A stretch of DNA of 5,372 nt from an uncultured Lachnospiraceae bacterium (lineage in GTDB: Bacteria; Bacillota_A; Clostridia; Lachnospirales; Lachnospiraceae), in assembly GCA_910585655.1 (NCBI GenBank), contig CAJUFW010000041.1, forward strand, positions 1 through 5,372, given 5' to 3'. Under the pieces are notes generated by a model. It was not told where the DNA came from. It did no database searches and saw only the letters and a program-made list of their open reading frames with translations. This document shows, in pieces, positions 1 to 4,404 of this stretch. The position numbers and the translations under genes were made by a program. How positions within the stretch are numbered: position 1 is the stretch's first letter; every line of letters begins with the position of its first letter.

Positions 1-70
1 ACTTAAAAGAAGTAAAATTCTATAAATGAGCAAATTTAAAAAACTGCACAATGCGCCTATGCTACTAAAG
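1..70. other. AT-rich left edge, nothing recognised
   Basis: This stretch is AT-rich and shows no open frame with a ribosome site, no RNA gene and no clear promoter. It lies just beyond the stop codon of the truncated hicB gene and is probably part of the foreign sequence joined to it. No adapter sequence is visible at this end. Confidence 0.5.
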
Positions 71-259
71 CTAGGACTTCCTCAAAAAGGACGTGCCTTG
101 CCCCACACGGGTAAATGAAACGGAGCCCTTCTTCCTGGATATGGCTATACATACAGTGTTGCCTCCGCTGACACATCCGGGAAGGTCTGGAACTACTACG
201 GCATAAGACCCCTCTTGTTCTTCATCAGGATAAAAACAAGCAGGATAAGTTAATTGCAT
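71..259 (-). pseudogene. Truncated HicB-family antitoxin (N-terminal part only)
   Basis: The first 35 or so residues (MQLTYPACFYPDEEQEGSYA, then VVVPDLPGC and SGGNT) match the start of HicB antitoxins, whose N-terminal partial RNase H-like fold begins with a short strand, an acidic turn and a [VY]-V-P-D-L-P-G-C motif. HicB normally neutralises the HicA mRNA interferase and represses the operon. After about residue 36 (near base 155) the family pattern stops. The remaining residues (CIAISRKKGSVSF onward) do not resemble the usual helix and DNA-binding tail, and the frame ends at 62 residues; full HicB proteins are usually about 100-140. The start at 259 is favoured over longer in-frame starts because an AGGAGG site (265-270) lies 5 nt upstream. 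No hicA is present. The ribosome site is intact, but the sequence upstream of it is a phage head gene, so the original promoter is probably lost. Family call from the N-terminus is fairly sure; function is unlikely. Confidence 0.72.
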
Positions 260-268
260 AAGAACCTC

Positions 269-709
269 CTTTATTTGGACGGCTACTATCATACTGCCTA
301 TGAGTTGCAAAAGGGTTTTCAGATAGGCTGGGATATTGCAGGGATAGACCAGAGTCAGGTAGAAAAGGTGATCAGCAAGCCTTGGGCAGTGGATGGAAAG
401 AATTTTTCAGAACGGATTTGGGGAAATAAGCAGAAGCTGATTGCGGAGGTTCATAAGGAGTTGACGCAGAACATCCTGCTGGGAGCAGACCCACAAAAAG
501 CGATTGACACGATTGCCAAGAAGATGAACAATTCCAAGCATAACGCCGGACGGTTGGTGATGACGGAGGAGGCTTATTTCAGTTCTGCTGCCCAGAAGGA
601 TTGTTTTCAGGATTTGGATGTGGAGCAGTACCAAATCCTGGCAACCTTGGATTCTCATACATCGGAGATTTGTCAGGAAATGGACGGAAAGGTAAAACAA
701 AATGAGTAA
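269..709 (+). pseudogene. Phage head morphogenesis protein fragment (SPP1 gp7 / Mu gpF family)
   Basis: The frame encodes an internal to C-terminal piece of a minor head protein of the SPP1 gp7 / Mu gpF family, which associates with portal and capsid during phage head assembly. Visible signatures, in order, are Y-Y-H-T-A-Y-E-L-Q-K-G-F near the beginning, S-K-P-W-A-V-D-G-K-N-F-S-E-R-I-W in the middle, then G-R-L-V-M-T-E-E-A and the family hallmark L-D-S-H-T-S-E-I-C-Q-E-M-D-G-K near the end. Only about 146 residues remain, against roughly 300 or more in intact members. The N-terminus is replaced by hicB upstream sequence. The C-terminus stops 5 residues after DGK (VKQNE, then TAA), where intact proteins continue with a conserved Tyr/Cys-containing tail. 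The only in-frame start before the homology is a TTG at 254 with no good ribosome site, so translation is doubtful. The following frame overlaps it by 8 nt. Confidence 0.82.
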
Positions 710-986
710 AAACAAGAAAGCAACCGGGAACGGCTCCATTAAGACAGCGAATACCTACCAAAAAACGGGGGTCATGCCAAGATTTGAAATTCAGGTAAGC
801 AATGAAGATCCAAAGTCTACCTTGGGACGCCAAATGATTATCCATCAAGGGTGTCTGTGCGATAAGTTTACATTGGCGAAGTTTAAAGCAGGTGAGGAAC
901 TGTTAGATAAGGAGCTTTCCGGCACGTTTGATAGTTGGGATTTGCCAGAGAAGTTCCAGCAGATGGACGGGGTGGTTGCGAACTGA
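702..986 (+). pseudogene. Phage tail tube protein remnant (XkdM-like), shortened
   Basis: Residues 19-91 of this 94-aa frame resemble the C-terminal half of the tail tube protein of contractile phages and PBSX-like elements (XkdM family), which forms the inner tube of the tail. The visible pattern is K-T-G-V near residue 21, S-N-E-D-P-K-S-T-L-G-R-Q at 33-44, then L-A-K-F and a closing G-T-F-D-S-W-D-L-P-E-K-F. Family members are usually about 140-150 residues, so the N-terminal half is missing. The first 13 residues (MSKNKKATGNGSI) could be the K-G-T-G-S-[LI] strand of the same family after an internal deletion, or the start of a phage integrase, which often begins in a similar basic Gly-rich way. 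The ATG overlaps the end of the head-protein frame by 8 nt, with a weak AAAGG 9 nt upstream. It is probably a deletion product rather than a working gene, although the frame is open. Confidence 0.68.
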
Positions 987-994
987 AAAAATGC

Positions 995-1022
995 TTGAAA
1001 AATGGGACAAGTATGTTAGAAT
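995..1022 (+). promoter_or_regulatory. Promoter of the holin-like toxin gene
   Basis: A -35 TTGAAA (995-1000) and a -10 TAGAAT (1017-1022) are separated by 16 nt. The -10 is preceded by TG at 1014-1015, making an extended -10 element. The predicted start near 1029 coincides with the first G of a small hairpin. This is a sigma-A type promoter by pattern only. Confidence 0.6.
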
Positions 1023-1028
1023 AAATAT

Positions 1029-1088
1029 GGGAGAAATCCCGCTGGGAAAACCAGGGAGCCAGGCGGCTTACCCTCCATCTTCGGAGGG
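1029..1088 (+). promoter_or_regulatory. Structured toxin mRNA leader with sequestered Shine-Dalgarno
   Basis: The predicted 5' end folds as GGGA (1029-1032), GAAA tetraloop, TCCC (1037-1040). It is followed by CTGG (1042-1045) / CCAG (1051-1054) around an A-rich loop, and a short AGCC / GGCT hairpin at 1057-1068. The most telling element is CCCTCC (1071-1076) pairing with GGAGGG (1083-1088) across a 6-nt loop. GGAGGG is the ribosome site of the toxin, 7 nt before its ATG, so it is hidden in the folded mRNA. Such sequestration is a known control feature of type I toxin mRNAs. Confidence 0.65.
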
Positions 1089-1095
1089 CGATACA

Positions 1096-1209
1096 ATGTA
1101 TGTTACATATGCGGAGTTATTCCAATTTTGTATCCTCATTGTTGCCCTTGTAGGTCTTTGCTATGAGATTTTCGATATAAAAGAAAATAGCCGCCACTAC
1201 TGCGAATAG
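1096..1209 (+). CDS. Small holin-like membrane toxin (Hol_Tox family), 37 aa
   Basis: The peptide starts MYVTYAELFQFCILI and has one hydrophobic helix at about residues 8-26, followed by a polar tail (DIKENSRHYCE). The opening M-x-V-T-Y-x-[ED]-L-F-Q-F and the overall size match the putative holin-like toxins (Hol_Tox) common in Firmicutes prophages and chromosomes. Such peptides are thought to act at the membrane as type I toxins; the target has not been shown here. The ATG at 1096 is chosen because GGAGGG (1083-1088) lies 7 nt upstream and because longer in-frame extensions would run through the structured leader and promoter. The stop (TAG 1207-1209) falls within a long hairpin that also forms the terminator of a convergent antisense RNA. 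The gene lies immediately downstream of the prophage remnant and may have come with it. Family call is good; toxicity is inferred. Confidence 0.82.
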   Translation: MYVTYAELFQFCILIVALVGLCYEIFDIKENSRHYCE

Positions 1210-1217
1210 TGACGGCT
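1178..1217 (-). terminator. Intrinsic terminator of the antisense RNA
   Basis: Arms 1189-1199 and 1207-1217 form an 11-bp stem with a 7-nt loop, followed on the minus strand by the T-rich run TTTTCTTTTAT. On the minus strand the single imperfect position is a G-U wobble (1194/1212). On the plus strand the same pair is a C-A mismatch, so the structure is better suited to minus-strand RNA. Confidence 0.75.
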
Positions 1218-1282
1218 GACCGCCTTTAGCGGTAGCAACACACTGTTTGAGGGTAGGCCGCTTCTCTGGCTTTCCCTTTTTC
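1180..1282 (-). ncRNA. Predicted antisense antitoxin RNA overlapping the toxin 3' end
   Basis: A minus-strand transcript is predicted from about 1282 to about 1180, using the promoter at 1289-1317 and the terminator at 1178-1217. It would be about 100 nt and fully complementary to the last ~30 nt of the toxin coding region plus about 70 nt of its 3' untranslated region. This is the arrangement of txpA/RatA-type type I systems, where the antisense RNA triggers decay of the toxin mRNA or blocks its use. Internal structure includes ACCGC (1219-1223) / GCGGT (1229-1233) with a 5-nt loop. No RNA family was matched by search; the call rests on promoter, terminator and layout. Confidence 0.68.
1255..1281 (+). 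terminator. Possible weak terminator of the toxin mRNA
   Basis: AGGCCG (1255-1260) can pair with TGGCTT (1267-1272), including two G-U pairs, around a 6-nt loop, with a TTTTT run at 1277-1281. The stem is short, so this is tentative. If real, it would give a toxin transcript of about 250 nt that spans the whole antisense RNA. Confidence 0.35.
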
Positions 1283-1288
1283 ATATTC

Positions 1289-1317
1289 AATATAACATAA
1301 GTTTGGTGGAAAAGCAA
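1289..1317 (-). promoter_or_regulatory. Promoter of the antisense antitoxin RNA
   Basis: Read on the minus strand, the -35 is TTGCTT (1317-1312) and the -10 is TATATT (1294-1289), with 17 nt between them. A TG just before the -10 (TG-T-TATATT) makes it an extended -10. Transcription would start near 1282 and run toward the toxin gene. Confidence 0.65.
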
Positions 1318-1369
1318 CGAGTTTTTTATTCTGGGTTCAAAGTTTCCTTGTCAAAAAAACATCTACATA

Positions 1370-1398
1370 TTGACGCCCCTATATTTTTATGATATAAT
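1370..1398 (+). promoter_or_regulatory. Strong sigma-A type promoter of the MATE gene
   Basis: TTGACG (1370-1375) and a perfect TATAAT (1393-1398) are separated by exactly 17 nt, and TG at 1390-1391 adds an extended -10. Expected start is near 1405, giving a leader of about 120 nt before the ATG at 1526. Confidence 0.85.
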
Positions 1399-1416
1399 AG
1401 CCCCGCAAAATCTGTG

Positions 1417-1486
1417 CGGAAAGTACGTAAAGAAGGCAGCCGACCTACTGAAAGTAGAACGGCTGCCTTTATACACGGAAAGTACG
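1417..1486 (+). repeat. 11-bp direct repeats flanking a leader hairpin
   Basis: CGGAAAGTACG occurs at 1417-1427 and again at 1476-1486, 59 bp apart. Between the copies sits a 10-bp stem, AAGGCAGCCG (1433-1442) with CGGCTGCCTT (1460-1469). An inner 5-bp stem CTACT (1445-1449) / AGTAG (1453-1457) closes on a GAA loop. The repeats lie downstream of the predicted transcription start, so they could act as RNA elements, as a tandem operator, or mark a small hairpin insertion flanked by a target duplication. No known riboswitch family was recognised. Confidence 0.6.
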
Positions 1487-1522
1487 CATACAGACAAAAC
1501 GTATGTGTAAAGGAGCGTGTAT
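1471..1522 (+). promoter_or_regulatory. Hairpin around the MATE ribosome binding site
   Basis: TACGCATAC (1483-1491) pairs with GTATGTGTA (1501-1509) through nine pairs, one of them G-U, with a 9-nt loop. The ribosome site AAAGGAG (1509-1515) starts at the foot of this stem. An outer helix, ATACACG (1471-1477) with CGTGTAT (1516-1522), would close over the ribosome site and leave AAGGAG in an internal loop. This could tune translation of the transporter. The structure is by eye, not by energy calculation. Confidence 0.45.
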
Positions 1523-1525
1523 CAC

Positions 1526-2887
1526 ATGAGTGAAAAAGGAAAGAAAAGTTCGATTGATATGACGCAGGGGAATCCATTTCAGCTCTTGCTGTCGTTTACC
1601 CTGCCAATGTTGTTAGGAAATATTTTCCAGCAATTTTACAGTATGGTGGATTCGATTGTAGTCGGAAGGTTTGTAGGGGTAGACGCGTTTGCGGCAATCG
1701 GCGCCACGGGAGCCGTGTTGTTTTTGATGATATCGGTTATTATTGGGTTTACAGTGGGGATTTCGGTAGTGACGGCGCAGTTTTTCGGTGGAAAGCAGGA
1801 AGAGATGTTAAAAAAGACGGCAGCTACAGCCTCGGTGCTTTCTGTGCTGATGGCGGCGATTTTGGGTGTGATTGGAATCGCTCTTTCCCGTCCGGTGCTG
1901 GTGCTTTTACATACTCCGGAAAATATTATGAAGGATGCCGCATTGTATTTGACCTTTAATTTTGCGACGTGCCTGGCGCCGATTTCCTACAATATGGCTT
2001 CTAATATGCTGCGTTCCTGTGGGGACAGCAAAACGCCGCTTTATGCGCTGATTATTTCCTCCCTGATTAATATTGTTTTGGATTTGGTATTTGTGATTGT
2101 ATTTGATATGGGAGTTATGGGCGTAGCTCTGGCAACTGCGATTGCACAGGCGCTTTCGACGATATTTTGTGTTATACGAATTTACCAGGGATTTCCATAT
2201 ATGCGCTATTCGCGGAAGGAATTGCGGCTTTATGGTACGATCGTAAAAAATGTCCTGCGGATTGGGATTCCAATGTCAATTCAAAATATTTTTACGTCTT
2301 TTGGGATGATGGCAGTACAGAGTATTATCAATCCGTTTGGTTCTTCCGTGGTGGCAGGATATGCCGCCGCCAATAAGGTGGATCAGATAGGGATGCAGCC
2401 GATGATGGCGATTGGAAACGCTATGTCCACATATGCCGGTCAGAACTTTGGAGCGGGAAAGACAGAGCGTATTCAAGAGGGCGTAAAGAAAGCATCGCTG
2501 CTTGGGTTTTTGGTGTGTGGATTGATTGGATTGCTGTTGATCGTTGGAGGGCGGTTTATTGTACAGTTGATGGTATCGGACGCAGAAGCGGAAGTAATTG
2601 GGATAGCCAGCGAATATTTGAAAATCGTAGCAGCCTTTTATATACTCGGCAGCCTGGTTTATATTTATACCAATACTTTGCGTGGAATGGGGATTGTGGC
2701 GATCCCTATGGCAGCTAGTTTTTTAGAACTGGGGGTTAAGGTGGCGGCTGCATTCTTCCTTGCCCGTCTTTCCGGTTATCATGCAATCTGGTTTGCCTGG
2801 CCGATGGCATGGGCGGCTTCGGCGCTTTTGCAGCTTGGATATTATTATATGGGAAACTGGAAAAAGAAACTGTTAAAATCCTCCTGA
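1526..2887 (+). CDS. MATE family efflux transporter
   Basis: This 453-aa protein is a multidrug and toxin extrusion (MATE) transporter, an inner-membrane antiporter that exports organic cations or other small molecules in exchange for H+ or Na+. It has the usual size and about 12 hydrophobic segments in two homologous halves. The first half carries P-M-L-L-G-N-I-F-Q-Q-F-Y-S-M-V-D-S at 27-43, then V-V-G-R-F-V-G and A-A-I-G-A-T-G. The second half carries the matching I-G-I-P-M-S-I-Q-N (246-254), A-A-N-K-V-D-Q (281-287) and the conserved Q-N-F-G-A-G at 306-311. The ATG at 1526 is preferred because AAAGGAG (1509-1515) lies 10 nt upstream; the in-frame GTG at 1517 touches the ribosome site. The gene is monocistronic, with its own strong promoter, a structured leader and a terminator right after the stop. 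The substrate cannot be read from the sequence. The reading frame is intact. Confidence 0.95.
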   Translation: MSEKGKKSSIDMTQGNPFQLLLSFTLPMLLGNIFQQFYSMVDSIVVGRFVGVDAFAAIGATGAVLFLMISVIIGFTVGISVVTAQFFGGKQEEMLKKTAATASVLSVLMAAILGVIGIALSRPVLVLLHTPENIMKDAALYLTFNFATCLAPISYNMASNMLRSCGDSKTPLYALIISSLINIVLDLVFVIVFDMGVMGVALATAIAQALSTIFCVIRIYQGFPYMRYSRKELRLYGTIVKNVLRIGIPMSIQNIFTSFGMMAVQSIINPFGSSVVAGYAAANKVDQIGMQPMMAIGNAMSTYAGQNFGAGKTERIQEGVKKASLLGFLVCGLIGLLLIVGGRFIVQLMVSDAEAEVIGIASEYLKIVAAFYILGSLVYIYTNTLRGMGIVAIPMAASFLELGVKVAAAFFLARLSGYHAIWFAWPMAWAASALLQLGYYYMGNWKKKLLKSS

Positions 2888-2892
2888 AGACC

Positions 2893-2956
2893 CTAAAAAT
2901 AAGGGGCTGTCGCAATAAGGATTGAATATTTTTCTTAAAGCGACAGCCCCTTCTTT
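2893..2956. terminator. Bidirectional terminator between convergent genes
   Basis: AAGGGGCTGTCGC (2901-2913) and GCGACAGCCCCTT (2940-2952) form a perfect 13-bp stem; TAAG (2916-2919) and CTTA (2934-2937) can pair inside the loop. The plus-strand side is followed by a short T-rich TTCTTT. The minus-strand side is followed by TTATTTTTA, a better T tract. It therefore can end both the MATE transcript, whose stop is 14 nt before the stem, and the PepSY gene coming from the right. Confidence 0.88.
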
Positions 2957-2994
2957 AGAAATTTTATAAGGTGGAGAGATTATTAGATGATAAC

Positions 2995-4296
2995 TTAGTC
3001 ATCCAAATCCTTTTCAAACTTTAAAATAGAACCGTCGAAAGCGTCGATTTCGTACTCATACTCATATTTGCCGGATTCAAATTCTACTTCATAAAAGGTC
3101 TGACCATCGTCATGCTCCAGCTCGCATTTCAGCTTCCGGAGCTTACTTTTGGATACGCCGGCATGGGAGAGGGCAGCAGTGGTAGCTTTTGTCTCTCCGA
3201 TGTAGGAATTACCTTGAGTAGAAGGCGTTTTTTTGATTTTTTCCTTTTCATGCTTGAGGATGGATCCGTCAATCGAATCAATCTCGTATTCATATTCATA
3301 GTTGCCGCAGATAAAGTCGATTTCGTACTGGGAATAACCATCGTCGTAGTCTAACTTACAGCGGTAGCTTTTGATGTTTTTCTCCTTTACTCCTGCATGG
3401 GAAAGAGCGGCGGATTTTGCCTTTTCTTCCCCAATATAAGTGCCGGACTGGTTGGAAACGGCGTCGGTAATCATTTCCTTTTTGGACTTTAATACGGAGC
3501 CGTCTAAAGCATCGATTTCATAATCATATTCATAGCCTCTGCAGTCAAAGTCGATTTCATAGACAGGATAACCGTCTTCGTAATCCAGTTTGCAACGATA
3601 GTTTTGAACATTTTTAGCAGTTACGCCGGCATGGGTAAAAGCGGCAGTCTGAGCCTTTTTCTTACCGATACGAGAGGTACTCTCATCGGCAGAATGGGAC
3701 GGGGATACCGCCAGCTTTTCCTTTTTGGATTTCAGCACGGAGCCGTCTAAAGCATCGATTTCGTATTCATATTCATAGCCTTTGCTGTCAAAATCAATTT
3801 CGTAAACGGCAGCGCCGTCGTCGTAGTCCAATTTACAGCGGTAATGCTGGATATTTTTTTCTTTGACACCAGCATGATTAAGAGCAGCCGTTTTAGCAGC
3901 CGATTTTTTAATATAAGTCTTTGACTGGCTGGAGGAAATCTTGGAAATTTTCTCTTTTTCAGACTTGATAACAGAGCCGTCAAGAGAATCAATTTCATAT
4001 TCGTATTCGTAACCCTGGCAGTCAAAGTCGATGTCGTAATGGGTGTAACCGTCGTCATAATCAAGCCGACAGCGGTAGCTGGTAATATTTGCCTCTTTAA
4101 CGCCGGCATGGGAAAGAGCGGCAGCTTTTGCCTTGGCTTCTCCGATATAAGAAGCCTCTGCTGCCAAAACATGCTGAGTCTGGTAAAAATGCCCGCAGGT
4201 CATACTGGAGGCTAGAAGGAAGGCTGCTGCCGCGATCTTTACAGGCTTTCTTTTCCAAAGTTGTTTTTGCTGCGTCTTGATGGTTGTTCTTATCAT
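2995..4296 (-). CDS. Secreted protein of five tandem PepSY domains
   Basis: The 433-aa product has a Sec signal peptide: a basic N-region (KRKPVK), a hydrophobic core at about 20-32, and a likely cleavage after the V-L-A-A near 45-46. The rest is five PepSY-type repeats of about 67 residues, at 49-115, 127-194, 208-274, 286-352 and 364-430, joined by Ser/Lys-rich linkers. Each has a helix ending in H-A-G-V, a strand with Y-R-C-[KR]-L-D-Y-[DE]-D-G, then Y-[DE]-I-D-F and G-Y-E-Y-E-Y-E-I-D-x-x-D-G-S-[VI]-[LI]-K. PepSY domains occur in M4 peptidase propeptides and in many secreted or membrane proteins and are thought to bind or inhibit peptidases; no peptidase is nearby. The ATG at 4296 is preferred because AAAGGA (4306-4311) is 9 nt upstream; ATGs at 4305 and 4302 are too close. 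The gene follows an RsgI-like gene by about 108 nt. Its ligand is unknown. Confidence 0.88.
   Translation of the reverse strand: MIRTTIKTQQKQLWKRKPVKIAAAAFLLASSMTCGHFYQTQHVLAAEASYIGEAKAKAAALSHAGVKEANITSYRCRLDYDDGYTHYDIDFDCQGYEYEYEIDSLDGSVIKSEKEKISKISSSQSKTYIKKSAAKTAALNHAGVKEKNIQHYRCKLDYDDGAAVYEIDFDSKGYEYEYEIDALDGSVLKSKKEKLAVSPSHSADESTSRIGKKKAQTAAFTHAGVTAKNVQNYRCKLDYEDGYPVYEIDFDCRGYEYDYEIDALDGSVLKSKKEMITDAVSNQSGTYIGEEKAKSAALSHAGVKEKNIKSYRCKLDYDDGYSQYEIDFICGNYEYEYEIDSIDGSILKHEKEKIKKTPSTQGNSYIGETKATTAALSHAGVSKSKLRKLKCELEHDDGQTFYEVEFESGKYEYEYEIDAFDGSILKFEKDLDD
3007..4152 (-). repeat. Five tandem PepSY-coding repeats (~234-243 bp period)
   Basis: Repeat units lie at 4152-3952, 3918-3715, 3675-3475, 3441-3241 and 3207-3007, with start-to-start periods of 234, 243, 234 and 234 bp. 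Units 2 and 3 share a 26-nt identical block (3737-3762 and 3494-3519), which encodes part of the D-A-L-D-G-S-V-L-K segment and suggests recent duplication or conversion. Unit 5 is the most diverged from the others and is closest to the last repeat of the neighbouring gene. Confidence 0.88.
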
Positions 4297-4311
4297 AGTC
4301 ATCATTCCTTT

Positions 4312-4404
4312 CTGTGTTAGGTTGGAAGCGTCCGTTTAGATAGATTCATATAGTTAATCCAGTTGAGACTGATTTTATTGCATGGATTTTAAAAAAATTT
4401 GTAT
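4312..4404 (-). other. Short intergenic gap between the two PepSY genes
   Basis: The gap is AT-rich. On the minus strand a T-run (TTTTTTT, near 4391-4397) follows the upstream stop, but no clear stem precedes it, so I do not call a terminator. I see no convincing sigma-A promoter, and no ACCCCC/CGAA pair of the kind reported for SigI promoters. Co-transcription of the two genes is plausible but unproven. Confidence 0.45.

Noticed and set aside
928..1095. N-terminal extension of the toxin frame
   Set aside because: The extension runs through the promoter and leader hairpins and has no ribosome site; the ATG at 1096 has a clear GGAGGG.
1117..1317. Minus-strand open frame of 66 aa across the toxin locus
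   Set aside because: It lies over the antisense RNA promoter, terminator stem and toxin gene, and has no family signature. The region is better explained as a non-coding antisense RNA.
1405..1525. Guanidine-type (ykkC, mini-ykkC, ykkC-III) or Mn (yybP-ykoY) riboswitch before the transporter
   Set aside because: I looked for the conserved loop and core sequences of these classes and did not find them; the hairpins here have different loops.
3007..4152. CRISPR-like regular repeats
   Set aside because: The 234-243 bp periodicity comes from coding PepSY domains; there are no short identical repeats with unique spacers.
3747..4172. Overlapping frames in the PepSY repeats (both strands)
   Set aside because: They are low-complexity shadows caused by the repeating codons of the PepSY gene and lack ribosome sites or family features.
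4248..4296. Lipoprotein lipobox at Cys34 of the PepSY protein
   Set aside because: The residues before the Cys (S-M-T) do not fit the lipobox, and a better signal peptidase I site follows at V-L-A-A.
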